A DNA stretch of 37,222 bases from Desulfovibrionales bacterium (GCA_012729655.1 JAAYCS010000217.1:1-37222), one strand, 5' to 3'. Shown: positions 23,088 through 32,324, numbered from the stretch's first letter. Notes: generated by a model from the letters alone, not told the origin. Program-made: numbers and translations.

Positions 23088-24685
23088 GTATCAAGGATCT
23101 GCCCTGGCAGATTGTCTGGAACAAGGAACGCTGCACCCTCTGCGGCCAGTGCTGCGCCGTGTGTCCCATGCAGTCCCTGGAACTCGGCACCTTCCGCAAG
23201 CGCAGCATCAAGGTCGCGGCGGGGTTCAAGAACAAGCCCGAGAACGAGCACACCATCTACTACGGCATCCGCCAGCGCACGGCCCCTCACCAGGCCTGCG
23301 TGGGCTGCGGAACCTGCAGCATGGTCTGTCCCAACGATGCCATCCTGCCCATGCACTCGGATGAAAAGGACAAGCTCCGCTTCCATATCAACCTGGGAGG
23401 CCAGCCCCGCACCCGGGGGGGACGCCGCAACGACAACGGCTCGGTCCTGGACCAGATCAAATTCATCCGCATCTCCATGCTGACGGACCCTGCCCTCGAT
23501 TCGGGCCGCCATGAATTCGACCTGAAGACCCTCATCGGCCGCGTGCAGAGCCCCCTGGACGGCTTGGCCACCATCAAGGAACACGGGTGGGCCCCGCCGG
23601 TGCGCGAGATCTACCCGCTGATGATCGGGAGCATGTCCTTCGGCGCCCTGTCACCCAACATGTGGGAAGGCCTGCAGATGGGCGTGGCCTACCTGAACGA
23701 GGAGCTGGGTATGCCCGTGCGCATCTGCACGGGAGAGGGAGGTTGCCCCCCGCGCCTGCTCCGCTCGCGGTTTCTCAAATATGTCATCCTGCAGATCGCC
23801 TCGGGCTATTTCGGATGGGACGAGATCATCCACGCCATACCGGACATGAAGGAAGACCCCTGCGCCATCGAGATCAAGTACGGCCAGGGCGCCAAGCCCG
23901 GGGACGGGGGACTCCTCATGTGGCACAAGGTCAACAAGCTCATCGCGGCCATCCGCGGGGTCCCTCCGGGAGTGAGTCTGCCCAGTCCGCCGACCCACCA
24001 GACCAAATACTCCATCGAGGAGGCCGTGGCCAAGATGATCCAGTCCATGTCCATGGCCTGGGGATTCCGCGTGCCCGTGTACCCCAAGATCTCGGCCACG
24101 AGTACGACCAACGCGGTGCTGAACAACCTCTGCCGCAATCCCTATGCCGCCGGTCTGGCCGTGGACGGCGAGGACGGCGGCACAGGCGCGGCCTACAACG
24201 TATCCATGAACCACATGGGCAGTCCCATCGCCTCCAACATCCGCGACGCCTATCTGACCCTGTGCGCCATGGGCAAGCAGAACGAAGTGCCCCTCATCGC
24301 CGGCGGCGGCATCGGCAAGAACGGCAACCTGGCAGCCAATGCGGCCTCGCTCATCATGCTGGGCGCCTCGGCCGTGCAAATCGGCAAGTACGTCATGCAG
24401 GCCGCGGCCGGATGCGTGGGCTCCGAGTCTGATCGCTGCAACGTCTGCAACATCGGCGTCTGTCCCAAGGGCATCACCTCCCAGGATCCGCGCGTTTACC
24501 GCCGCCTTGATCCGGAAAAGGTGGCTGAGCGGCTGGTGGATCTCTATGTCAGCTTCGATACCGAGCTGAAAAAGGTCTTCGCCCCCCTGGGCAGGTCCAC
24601 ATCTCTGCCCGTCGGCATGTCCGACGCCCTGGGCATCGCCGACAAGGACGCAGCGGACAGACTGGCCATCAAATACGTGGTCTGA
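23051..24685 (+). CDS. gltB: glutamate synthase, FMN-binding subunit with N-terminal ferredoxin
   Basis: The 544-residue protein starts at ATG 23051 behind AGGAGG. It has two [4Fe-4S] motifs (CTLCGQCCAVCP near 28-39, CVGCGTCSMVCP near 83-94), then the TIM-barrel synthase domain with GSMSFGALSPNMW, GEGGCPPR, AKPGDGGLLMWHK, SPPTHQTKYSIEE, DGEDGGTGAAYN and the 3Fe-4S motif CNVCNIGVCPKGI. It transfers ammonia to 2-oxoglutarate using FMN. The ferredoxin domain is the arrangement of archaeal-type GltB and links it to ferredoxin or the next subunit. Confidence 0.95.
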   Translation: MSAVAAITPSQLSIKDLPWQIVWNKERCTLCGQCCAVCPMQSLELGTFRKRSIKVAAGFKNKPENEHTIYYGIRQRTAPHQACVGCGTCSMVCPNDAILPMHSDEKDKLRFHINLGGQPRTRGGRRNDNGSVLDQIKFIRISMLTDPALDSGRHEFDLKTLIGRVQSPLDGLATIKEHGWAPPVREIYPLMIGSMSFGALSPNMWEGLQMGVAYLNEELGMPVRICTGEGGCPPRLLRSRFLKYVILQIASGYFGWDEIIHAIPDMKEDPCAIEIKYGQGAKPGDGGLLMWHKVNKLIAAIRGVPPGVSLPSPPTHQTKYSIEEAVAKMIQSMSMAWGFRVPVYPKISATSTTNAVLNNLCRNPYAAGLAVDGEDGGTGAAYNVSMNHMGSPIASNIRDAYLTLCAMGKQNEVPLIAGGGIGKNGNLAANAASLIMLGASAVQIGKYVMQAAAGCVGSESDRCNVCNIGVCPKGITSQDPRVYRRLDPEKVAERLVDLYVSFDTELKKVFAPLGRSTSLPVGMSDALGIADKDAADRLAIKYVV

Positions 24686-24698
24686 GACGGAGGGCACC

Positions 24699-27080
24699 AT
24701 GCAGAACACATTCATTGCAGGACAGGAAAACGGCGTCCGGCTGGAATCCCGCATCCTCGAGGAGCGCATCCAGGACGCCGTCAAGGCAGGAGCACGCGAA
24801 CTCGTCATCGAGGCCAGAGGCCAGCACGGCATCGGCGGCCGCCTCTGGATCTCCAAAAAGGAACCCGTCAGGATCACCGTGACCGGGGCCGCGGGCCAGC
24901 GGCTGGGCTCCTTCGGTTTTCCCGGCACGACCATCGAGGCCATGGGACCCGGCTCCGACGACATCGGCTGGCTGAACGCCGGGGCGGAAATCATCGTCCA
25001 CGGCAACGCCGGCAACGGCATTGCCAATGCCATGGCCCAGGGCAGGGTTTTCATCGCCGGCAACGTCGGCTCACGCTCCATGACCATGACCAAGCAGAAC
25101 CCCCGCTTCCCTGCTCCGGAATTATGGGTCCTGGGCCATGCAGGAGACTATTTCGCCGAATTCATGGCCGGGGGGGTGGCCGTGGTCTGCGGAGTGGATG
25201 CCGGAGACAACGCCTCGATCCTGGGCTACCGGCCCTGCGTGGGCATGGTCGGAGGCCGCATCTTTTACCGCGGCCAGGAGCAGGCCGTCAGCACCGCCGA
25301 CGCCGTGCACACTCCCATCAACGACGAGGATTGGGCCTGGCTCACGGAAAATCTCAAGTTGTATTTGAATAAAATCAACAGAAGCGGCCTCTTTGATTCC
25401 CTGGCCTCCCGTGATCAGTGGCGGCTGGTGCGCGCCAAGACCCCGTATGAAAAGGTCACCAAGAAACGAAAGTCCATGGCCGAGTTCCACTCTCAGGTCT
25501 GGGACAAGGAACTGGGGCGGGGAGGACTGGTTGGGGATCTGACCGCGGTGGACCGTTCACCCATCGGGCTGATTACCACGGATGAACTGCGCCGCTTCGT
25601 TCCGGTGTGGGAAAACTGCAAGTACATGCCGCCCTGTCAGGCCAGCTGCCCCTCGGGCATACCCGTACAAAAACGCTGGCAGCTGGTGCGCGAAGGCCGC
25701 CTGGCCGAGGCAGTGGACCTGTCTCTGGAATACACACCGTTTCCGGCCACGGTCTGCGGGTATCTCTGCCCCAACCTGTGCATGGAAGGTTGCACCCGCG
25801 GCCTCGGCAATCTCAAACCCGTGGACGCCAAGATGCTGGGCAAGGAAGGTATCAACGCCCACCCGCCCATGCTGCCCATGTCTTCTGACAAAAAGGTCGC
25901 GGTCATCGGCGGCGGCCCTGCAGGCATTTCCGTGGCCTGGCAACTGCGGCTCAAGGGACACAAGGCCTCGGTCTTCGACATGGACGAAAAGCTGGGCGGA
26001 AAACTGCAGGCTTCCATACCGGCCAACCGCATCCCTCCCGAGGTGCTGGCTGCCGAACTGGATCGGGCCCGGGAGATCATTCCCCACGTGCGACTGTCCA
26101 AGAAGCTGTCCAGGGACGACTTTGAAGCCATCAGGAACGACTATGACTTCATCGTCCTGGCCACAGGCGCCCAGCGCCCACGGACCCTGCCGGTGCCCGG
26201 CAATGAACGCCTGGTCACAGCCACCGACTTCCTGAAGGCCTGCAAGCATGGCGATGCCAAGGTCGGGGAGCGCGTCGTCATCATCGGCGCGGGCAACGTC
26301 GGTTGCGACGTGGCCTCCGAGGCCGGACGCCTCGGGGCCAGGAGCATCACGCTCATCGACGTGCAGAAACCCGCCTCCTTCGGAAAGGAGCGCGACGAGG
26401 CGGAAAAGGCCGGAGCGCAGTTCCTGTGGCCCTGCTTCACCAAGGAAATCACGGCCGAGGGCGTGCTCCTGACCGACGGCCGCCTGCTCCCGGCGGACAC
26501 GGTCATCGTTTCCATCGGAGACGTCCCTGACCTGGAGGCCTTTCCGGACAACATTGCCCGGGAGCGCGGCTTCATCCAGGTCAATGACGTGAACCAGACC
26601 ACGGACCCGCGGGTCTTCGCCATCGGCGACCTGGTCAAGCTGGGCCTGCTGACCCAGGCCATCGGCGACGGCCGCCGCGCGGCCCAGGCCATTGACGACA
26701 TCATCTCCGGTCGCCGCCCCCTGTCTGTCACCGAGGACATGGCCGAGGGGCTGAAAACCCGTATCGACTACATGGATCCGGGCAATCACATGTCCGAGAC
26801 CATCGACTACGCGCGCATGAACCTGGCCTACTTCGATCCGCGCATGGCGGGGTTCGAAAGCCTGGACCAATGCGCCGAGGAGTGCTCCTCCTGCGGGGTA
26901 TGCCGGGACTGCGGCATCTGCGAGGCGGTCTGCCCGCGTGGGGCCATCAGCCGCCAGACCCTGCCGGACAATGAATTCGCCATGGTCTGCGACGCAACGA
27001 AGTGCATTGGCTGCGGATTCTGCGCCGGAGCCTGTCCCTGCGGCATCTGGACCCTCATTCCGAACACGCCGCTGGAATAG
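24699..27080 (+). CDS. gltD: glutamate synthase GXGXG domain fused to GltD-like oxidoreductase and ferredoxin
   Basis: The 793-residue protein combines three parts. Residues 1-240 are the GXGXG beta-helix of GltB domain 3 (GARELVIEARGQHGIGGRLW, GNAGNGIANAMAQGRVFIAG). Residues about 290-710 are a GltD-type FAD/NAD(P) oxidoreductase: its N-terminal cysteines (PPCQASCPSGIP, CGYLCPNLCMEGC), FAD motif VIGGGPAGISVAW near 399 and NAD(P) motif IGAGNVGCDVASEAGRL near 525. Residues about 727-785 are a ferredoxin (CGVCRDCGICEAVCPRGA, CIGCGFCAGACPCGIW). It supplies electrons to the FMN subunit. Starts 14 bases after it. It completes a three-gene glutamate synthase. Confidence 0.93.
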   Translation: MQNTFIAGQENGVRLESRILEERIQDAVKAGARELVIEARGQHGIGGRLWISKKEPVRITVTGAAGQRLGSFGFPGTTIEAMGPGSDDIGWLNAGAEIIVHGNAGNGIANAMAQGRVFIAGNVGSRSMTMTKQNPRFPAPELWVLGHAGDYFAEFMAGGVAVVCGVDAGDNASILGYRPCVGMVGGRIFYRGQEQAVSTADAVHTPINDEDWAWLTENLKLYLNKINRSGLFDSLASRDQWRLVRAKTPYEKVTKKRKSMAEFHSQVWDKELGRGGLVGDLTAVDRSPIGLITTDELRRFVPVWENCKYMPPCQASCPSGIPVQKRWQLVREGRLAEAVDLSLEYTPFPATVCGYLCPNLCMEGCTRGLGNLKPVDAKMLGKEGINAHPPMLPMSSDKKVAVIGGGPAGISVAWQLRLKGHKASVFDMDEKLGGKLQASIPANRIPPEVLAAELDRAREIIPHVRLSKKLSRDDFEAIRNDYDFIVLATGAQRPRTLPVPGNERLVTATDFLKACKHGDAKVGERVVIIGAGNVGCDVASEAGRLGARSITLIDVQKPASFGKERDEAEKAGAQFLWPCFTKEITAEGVLLTDGRLLPADTVIVSIGDVPDLEAFPDNIARERGFIQVNDVNQTTDPRVFAIGDLVKLGLLTQAIGDGRRAAQAIDDIISGRRPLSVTEDMAEGLKTRIDYMDPGNHMSETIDYARMNLAYFDPRMAGFESLDQCAEECSSCGVCRDCGICEAVCPRGAISRQTLPDNEFAMVCDATKCIGCGFCAGACPCGIWTLIPNTPLE

Positions 27081-27106
27081 ACTGCGCCGCATGATGAAAA
27101 AACACA

Positions 27107-27128
27107 GGGGGAAGGTGGCTTCCCCCTT
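27107..27128 (+). terminator. rho-independent terminator after glutamate synthase operon
   Basis: GGGGGAAG (27107-27114) and CTTCCCCC (27119-27126) form a perfect 8-base stem around GTGG, followed by TT. An A6 tract a few bases upstream would serve transcription from the other strand too. Confidence 0.8.
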
Positions 27129-27240
27129 GGTTAAGAAGAAGTGAACTCGTCGGGAATTTGCGCGGGAGAACAGCACTCAGATGGTCAGAAATTGAGCCAT
27201 CATTGTGCCCTCTCCAGATTGATTCTCCTCCTTCAGCGAA

Positions 27241-27260
27241 GCGCAAACCGGTTTTTGCGC
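27241..27260 (-). terminator. inverted repeat downstream of the ChaN-family gene
   Basis: GCGCAAA (27241-27247) pairs with TTTGCGC (27254-27260) around a CCGGTT loop. It lies about 80 bases past the end of the minus-strand operon. A terminator role is possible but no T run is present. Confidence 0.4.
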
Positions 27261-27338
27261 GCACAATCACCCTCGAAAAATTCAAGCCTGGGTCTCGCAA
27301 CCTGATCCAGGCCGGGATTCGCTGTGCGTCCGCCGCAT

Positions 27339-28196
27339 TCAGCGGCCCGGAATCAGAAAGTCCGCGTCGGACGTGCCGATGCCGGACCTGTCCCCCTTGA
27401 TCCCTGTTTCCGGCAGGATGGAAATCACGGCGGCCTGCGGCGCCAGACGGCGGACCTGATCAGGTACGGCCGGCTTCCAGGCGTGGACCGAACCGGCCAT
27501 GATGATCATGGTCCGGTCCGGCCTCGTCTTCAGGAAGTCCAGGGCGTGCACGGCCATGGCCGCATCCCAGACCAGCTGGGCCTGACAGAAGCGGTCAAAG
27601 CTCGCCTCGTGGCCGCTCGAGCCCGCAAATCCACGCAGAAAGGCTTCGTACTGCGGGTCGACGCTGCAGGTGATGGGCGGGAGCAGGCCGACCTCCTCGG
27701 CGGTCAGGGCAAAGAAGCCCTCCCTGGCCACCTTGCGGGTGATCTTCAGCGGGACGTTCAGCCCGGCCATGGGGATGCCGTTGTCGCGACAGTAGACAAA
27801 GATGTCCCGGTAGGCCTCCCATGCGATGCTCCAGTTCCGGGAAAACGCCTGAACCATATCTGCTTCCGCAAGGCTTCCGGCGATCCATCGGTCCAGGACA
27901 TTCTGTTCCAGCCGCTGGAACATCTCCAGCCCCACGGACACAGGGTGCCCGGCCTCGTGCAGACCGCGGATGACAGCCAGCTGTGCCTGGTGGTGGAGGG
28001 GGTTGCCATGGGATTCGCCGACCAGGACCAGGTCGGCCTTGGCCAGCTCGGGGGCCAGCTCCGTCAGGCTTGCAGTGCGGGACCGGGCCAGGTCCAGCAG
28101 CGTCAGAGGTGCATTGGAAAACGCCGGGCTGGACGCGACCAGGGCCAGGAGCTGCGCGATGAAGATTGCGATGTATCTGGGCTGCACTGCGTTCAT
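27339..28196 (-). CDS. ChaN-family (Tiki/TraB-like) haem-binding lipoprotein-like protein
   Basis: The 285-residue protein begins MNAVQPRYIAIFIAQLLALV, a hydrophobic leader for export. The ChaN motifs are LVLVGESHGNPLHHQAQLAVIRGL (GExHxxxxHH), VGLEMFQRLEQNVLDRW, GLNVPLKITRKVAREG and a C-terminal IIMAGSVHAWKPAVP (GxxH). The family (DUF399) binds haem or a metal, and related TIKI proteins are metallopeptidases; activity here is unknown. Its ATG overlaps the M1-like gene stop (ATGA) so the two are coupled. Confidence 0.85.
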   Translation of the reverse strand: MNAVQPRYIAIFIAQLLALVASSPAFSNAPLTLLDLARSRTASLTELAPELAKADLVLVGESHGNPLHHQAQLAVIRGLHEAGHPVSVGLEMFQRLEQNVLDRWIAGSLAEADMVQAFSRNWSIAWEAYRDIFVYCRDNGIPMAGLNVPLKITRKVAREGFFALTAEEVGLLPPITCSVDPQYEAFLRGFAGSSGHEASFDRFCQAQLVWDAAMAVHALDFLKTRPDRTMIIMAGSVHAWKPAVPDQVRRLAPQAAVISILPETGIKGDRSGIGTSDADFLIPGR

Positions 28197-30322
28197 GGCT
28201 GGAACTCCACGATCAGCGGTGAATCCAGCGCAGGCCATGCCCCGCGCAGACGGTTCACGCCCTGACTGAAACCAACGAAGCTGTCCCTGCCGTAGTGGGT
28301 GACCCGACGGGCCGCGTCAGCCACGGCTGCCTCCCCCAGCTCCGGGCCGACCTGCAGGACGGCCGCGACCCCCTTGTCGCCGCGCGGGTTGGGCATGGCC
28401 AGGAAGAGGACGTCAAGTTCGGCGCCGGCGGGTTTGTCGCGGAAGGCGAAGCCCCGAGCCCACCGGTCCAGACCATACCCCTCGGGGGACGAAAGCAGGG
28501 TCTGCAGGGCTGCGCTGCGGGGAAAACCGAAAAAGAGCAGGTTCGAGGCCGAGGACGCGATGGCCTGCGCTTCAGATTCGGACACAACACGGGCCTCCTC
28601 CTGGTTCAGGCTGGCCAGAAAAGCGGCGAGGTTGGCACCGGACATGTGCGCGAGGTCGTCGCTGACGACGACGAGCAGGTTGTCCGCGCCCTTGACGCTG
28701 TTCACGGTGGGCGGAATTTCCGACGGGGCCAGCAAACGGAAAATGTGGCGGTCCGGATCCACGCCCAGCCGCAGGGGTCTGGACGGACTGGGGATGGAAA
28801 AACCGGAGCTCTCCCCGTTCAGAAAGATCTGCGTTTCCCGGGGCCCGTCAACGGTTTCGACGCGCACGGTCACAAACAGGTCGTAGAAGGGGGCCTTCTG
28901 GGTGACCGTGCCCTGCGTGACAAAACCCGAAGCCACGGGCGAGACCGTCACCGGACCCAGGGCCAAGTCCGGCGCTCCGGGGGACCGGATCCACTGCCGC
29001 TCGAAGACGTTCCGCTCCCTCAGGTCCCATCCCGCGGCCTCGAAGGCCGCAAGCATGTCCCCCCAGCCCGCCTCGCGGAACAGCCAGCCCGCGTAGAATT
29101 GGCGCAGTGCGGCCCAGAAGCGCTCATCTCCCATGCGCTGACGGATCATGTGCAGGAGGAACATGGCTTTGCCGTAGCCCACCACCTGGGTGGCCGGGTC
29201 GGACCGGAAACGGAAGCCATGGACAGGAAAATCACGGGGGCCTGCGGCCAGCAGGGCATAGTCGCGCAGGATACGCTGGCGGTACTCCCTGGCCGCCTCG
29301 GCAGAGATCTCCTCCTGGGCCAGGTGGTCTGCGACGTAGGTTGTCAGGCCTTCGCTCCAGTTGCCCGTGGCGGAATCGACGAGGACGCCATTGCCCCACC
29401 AGCAGTGGGCCACCTCGTGGCGCAGGCTGGTTGCAGGAATGAAGGGCAGACGCACGACGGAGGAACCCAGCAGGGTGTAGCCGGGCATGCCGTACCCCGT
29501 GGGAAAGAAGTTCTCGACTACGGCGAAATGGTCAAAGGGGTAAGGACCGTGCAGTTTTTCGCAGACGGCCAGGTGGCGGGCCGAGGCCTGCAGGTAGGTC
29601 TCGGCCAGGGCTTGGCTTCCGGAGGAGAAATAGGTCAGCACGGGGACGGTCGGCGTGTCGAGGCGGCCCTGGATGTATTCTCCGGCAGAGAGGGGCAGTC
29701 CCCCGGCCGTACGCCCGGCGCGCCAGCGCGAGAAGGTCCTCTCGCCCAGGTCCTCGTGGCCCAGGAGACGGCCCGCTGTGACGGCCAGGACGCCGCGCGG
29801 CGCGTCAATCTCAAGGTCCAGGACCGGATCGAAGCCCCTGAGCCGGGGGTGCCAGGCGCTCCCGGCCTGGAAAAAGACGCCTTCTTCGGTCACGCTGGCC
29901 TCGACCCCGGAACCGGGATTGTCCATGTCGAACTGTTCCCGGGGAACGGGATTGTGGAAACGGCCCTCATATTCCAGATCCAGCACCCGCTGGTCTCTGT
30001 TTCCGGCAGGCCCGACGTCGGGGCGGAGCATGCCGCCGTCAAAGGAGAACTCCACCGGCCTGCCGTTCAGGCGCACGGAAAGAACCCGCATGTCCGGGTG
30101 CAGGAGGATTGCCGGCCCCCCCGACAGTCCGGGAGGCAGTGGGATGGACCCGTAACCGCGCAGGTGACCGCCCTGAAGATCAAGGACGATGCGCAGCCTC
30201 TGCACTTGGGTTTGGGCCGCGTGCAGCAAAGGCCGGCCCGGCAAACCCAGCACAATCATGGCAGCCAGTACCGCCGTGACTGCGGGTCCGGACCTGTGGT
30301 TCGGCGCGGAATGTGTGTTCAT
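28193..30322 (-). CDS. M1-family zinc aminopeptidase-like exported protein
   Basis: The 709-residue protein starts at ATG 30322 behind GAGGGGAGGG, with a signal segment (VTAVLAAMIVLGLPGRPLLHA). Near residue 302 it has SLRHEVAHCWWGN and then TGNWSEGLTTYVAD, a zinc site HEXXH-18-E (His302, His306, Glu324; catalytic Glu303). In place of GAMEN-type exopeptidase motif it has GYGMPGYTL, as in M1-like non-aminopeptidases. The C-terminal 170 residues form a domain of unknown role. It follows selO by 41 bases and overlaps the ChaN-like gene by ATGA. Probably a periplasmic metallopeptidase. Confidence 0.85.
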   Translation of the reverse strand: MNTHSAPNHRSGPAVTAVLAAMIVLGLPGRPLLHAAQTQVQRLRIVLDLQGGHLRGYGSIPLPPGLSGGPAILLHPDMRVLSVRLNGRPVEFSFDGGMLRPDVGPAGNRDQRVLDLEYEGRFHNPVPREQFDMDNPGSGVEASVTEEGVFFQAGSAWHPRLRGFDPVLDLEIDAPRGVLAVTAGRLLGHEDLGERTFSRWRAGRTAGGLPLSAGEYIQGRLDTPTVPVLTYFSSGSQALAETYLQASARHLAVCEKLHGPYPFDHFAVVENFFPTGYGMPGYTLLGSSVVRLPFIPATSLRHEVAHCWWGNGVLVDSATGNWSEGLTTYVADHLAQEEISAEAAREYRQRILRDYALLAAGPRDFPVHGFRFRSDPATQVVGYGKAMFLLHMIRQRMGDERFWAALRQFYAGWLFREAGWGDMLAAFEAAGWDLRERNVFERQWIRSPGAPDLALGPVTVSPVASGFVTQGTVTQKAPFYDLFVTVRVETVDGPRETQIFLNGESSGFSIPSPSRPLRLGVDPDRHIFRLLAPSEIPPTVNSVKGADNLLVVVSDDLAHMSGANLAAFLASLNQEEARVVSESEAQAIASSASNLLFFGFPRSAALQTLLSSPEGYGLDRWARGFAFRDKPAGAELDVLFLAMPNPRGDKGVAAVLQVGPELGEAAVADAARRVTHYGRDSFVGFSQGVNRLRGAWPALDSPLIVEFQP

Positions 30323-30363
30323 GGCCCTCCCCTCTCCTCTCATACTCCCCTGTACGGGCACCG

Positions 30364-31842
30364 TCACGTCCCGCAGAATGTCCTGTACGGGGCGGCAGCG
30401 GACGGTGGCGGCATGCGATAGGCGTCGTGTTCGCCATGATCGGCGTATGGATTTTTCAGGGCTGCCAGGAGCCGTTCCATGACGGTCATGTCGCCCTTTT
30501 CGGCTGCGGCCAGGGCTTCCTCCACCCGGTGATTGCGGGGGATGACTGCGGGGTTGTGTGTGCGCATGAGGGCCCGCGCCTCCTCCACGCCTTGGCGCTG
30601 GCGGGCCAGTCTGGCCTGCCAGCTCTCATGCCAATGCAGGAACGCCCCGTGCCGGAAGATCGGGACGCCGGATGGGTCTGTCGAGGCCAGGCCGCGCAGG
30701 GTGGAGGTGTAGTCGGCCCCCGCCTCCTGCATGGTCTTGAGCAGGTCCTGGAAGAGCGTCATGTCACCCTCCTCCGCGCTGAAGAGCCCGAGCTTGGCCC
30801 GCATAATCCCGAGCCAGTCCCTCCGAAACATGTCCTGAAAAGATTCTACGGACTGCGTGGCCAGGTCCACGGCCCTAACGTGATCCTCGTGAACCAGGGG
30901 CAGCAGGGTCTCTGCAAAGCGGGTCAGGTTCCACTGGGCCATGTGTGGCTGATTGCCGTAGGCGTAGCGCCCCTGATGGTCGATGGAACTGAAGACCGTG
31001 GCCGGGTCGTAAGCGTCCATGAAGGCGCAGGGACCGTAGTCGATGGTCTCTCCGCTGAGGGCCATGTTGTCGGTGTTCATGACCCCATGGATGAAGCCGA
31101 CATGCAGCCACTTGGCCATCAGGGATGCCTGCCGGCGGATGACTGCGTCGAGCAGGGCCAGAAACGGGTTGTCGGCGGCACGCAGATGCGGGAAGTGGCG
31201 ATCGATGGTGTAGAGGGCCAGGGTGCGCAGATCATCGGGATTGCCCAGGGCGGCCAGGTACTCGAAGGTGCCCACGCGGAGGTGACTGGCCGCCACGCGG
31301 GTCAAAACCGCACCCTGCAGTTCTGTCTCGCGGTACACGGGCATCCCCGTGGTGACCACGGCCAGGCTGCGCGTGGTCGGGATGCCGAGGGCGTGCATGG
31401 CCTCGCTGACGATGTATTCCCGCAACATGGGCCCCAGGGCCGCGCGACCGTCCCCGCGCCGGGAAAAGCGGGTGCGGCCGGAGCCCTTGAGCTGGATGTC
31501 GAAGCGCTCCCCGGCCGGGGTGACCTGCTCGCCCAGCAGGATGGCGCGGCCGTCGCCGAGCATGGTGAAATGGCCGAACTGGTGCCCGGCGTAGGCCTGG
31601 GCCATGGGCAGGGCGCCGTTCGGCACGCGGTTGCCGGAGAGGACGGCGGCGCCCTCGGGCCCGTCCAGGGCCGCGGTGTCGAGGCCCAGGGCGTCGGACA
31701 GCTCGCGGTTGAAGACGACCAGACGCGGGGAGTCCACCTGCACCGGACCCTGCAGGTCGTACAAGTGCTTCGGCAGCCTGGCGTAGCTGTTGTCGAAGTT
31801 CCATCCCTTCCGGGTCGAACGGGCGTTGTCGGCGGATGTCAT
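30364..31842 (-). CDS. selO: SelO-family protein adenylyltransferase (AMPylase)
   Basis: The 492-residue protein starts MTSADNARS behind GGAGCTGAC. It reads as SelO (UPF0061/YdiU) throughout: WNFDNSYARLP, YAGHQFGHFTMLGDGRAILLGE, FDIQLKGSGRTRFSRRGDGRAALGPMLREY, RVGTFEYLAALG, VGFIHGVMNTDNMALSG with the pseudokinase active-site residues, and DYGPCAFMDAYDP. The C-terminus is YRTFCGT, retaining the conserved Cys where eukaryotic SelO has selenocysteine. SelO transfers AMP to Ser/Thr/Tyr of redox proteins. It is the first gene in the set ending at ChaN. Confidence 0.96.
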   Translation of the reverse strand: MTSADNARSTRKGWNFDNSYARLPKHLYDLQGPVQVDSPRLVVFNRELSDALGLDTAALDGPEGAAVLSGNRVPNGALPMAQAYAGHQFGHFTMLGDGRAILLGEQVTPAGERFDIQLKGSGRTRFSRRGDGRAALGPMLREYIVSEAMHALGIPTTRSLAVVTTGMPVYRETELQGAVLTRVAASHLRVGTFEYLAALGNPDDLRTLALYTIDRHFPHLRAADNPFLALLDAVIRRQASLMAKWLHVGFIHGVMNTDNMALSGETIDYGPCAFMDAYDPATVFSSIDHQGRYAYGNQPHMAQWNLTRFAETLLPLVHEDHVRAVDLATQSVESFQDMFRRDWLGIMRAKLGLFSAEEGDMTLFQDLLKTMQEAGADYTSTLRGLASTDPSGVPIFRHGAFLHWHESWQARLARQRQGVEEARALMRTHNPAVIPRNHRVEEALAAAEKGDMTVMERLLAALKNPYADHGEHDAYRMPPPSAAAPYRTFCGT

Positions 31843-31911
31843 GTCAGCTCCGGATTTTGCGCGGCGCAGTGTCGATTTCGCCCTGCTGCGCGGGTAAGAC
31901 GTGTCTGGCAC

Positions 31912-31942
31912 AGTATATTTGCTACTGATTACCATTTGTCAA
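31912..31942 (-). promoter_or_regulatory. sigma70-type promoter of selO
   Basis: On the minus strand TTGACA (31942-31937) is a perfect -35, followed 19 bases later by TATACT (31917-31912). An AATATA at 17-base spacing is the alternative -10. The ATG is 70 bases downstream. Confidence 0.65.
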
Positions 31943-32096
31943 TTGGTCATGGGAGCTCACGGGCGAGGCGTGTTCGTCGACATGCCGCTGGGATCCGTGG
32001 CCGGGAAGGTCCTGCGCCTGAGCCCCGTGCCGCTGCTGACGGCTCTGTTGCCCGTGCAGAGCGCTGCGGGTGAGTCGAAGGCGTTTACGGGAAGGC

Positions 32097-32123
32097 ATGG
32101 ATCCGCGCCTCCACTGGGATGAC
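32097..32123 (+). repeat. REP-like repeat copy 1 (degenerate)
   Basis: A 27-base unit from ATGGATCC to GGGATGAC, with 23 of 27 bases identical to the reverse complement of copy 3. Its stem has mismatches in the arm. Confidence 0.6.
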
Positions 32124-32156
32124 GTTCCTGGAGTGCGGAGGAGGCTCCTGACTGGA

Positions 32157-32183
32157 CATGAGTCACGCCTCCACTGGGATGAC
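32157..32183 (+). repeat. REP-like repeat copy 2 (degenerate)
   Basis: It shares the last 18 bases (CGCCTCCACTGGGATGAC) exactly with copy 1, 60 bases away, same orientation; the first nine differ. Confidence 0.6.
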
Positions 32184-32297
32184 AGCGTACAAGTGCGTCC
32201 TCCGCGCTCACCGCAAGGGGCACCTCTTGTCTAAAAATCCGGAATCCGGCATTGCTCGGGTTCAGACATCTCCCGCCACCAGCCGCCCCGCCTCGAC

Positions 32298-32324
32298 GTC
32301 ATCCCCGCGCAGGCGGGGATCCAT
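32298..32324 (-). repeat. REP-like repeat copy 3 with perfect hairpin
   Basis: ATCCCCGC (32301-32308) and GCGGGGAT (32313-32320) form an 8-base stem around GCAG, with the flanks of the dispersed hairpin repeat common in GC-rich bacteria. It is inverted relative to copies 1 and 2. Confidence 0.65.

Noticed and set aside
23651-25093. 480-residue minus-strand frame antisense to the glutamate synthase genes
   Set aside because: Low-complexity translation without family motifs; the plus strand encodes clear glutamate synthase domains. GC bias in third positions creates such frames.
28295-30421. 708-residue plus-strand frame antisense to the M1-like gene
   Set aside because: No recognisable protein or ribosome site; the minus strand has the zinc motif and signal peptide.
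30313-32073. 586-residue plus-strand frame antisense to selO
   Set aside because: SelO motifs are continuous on the minus strand; this frame is a composition effect.
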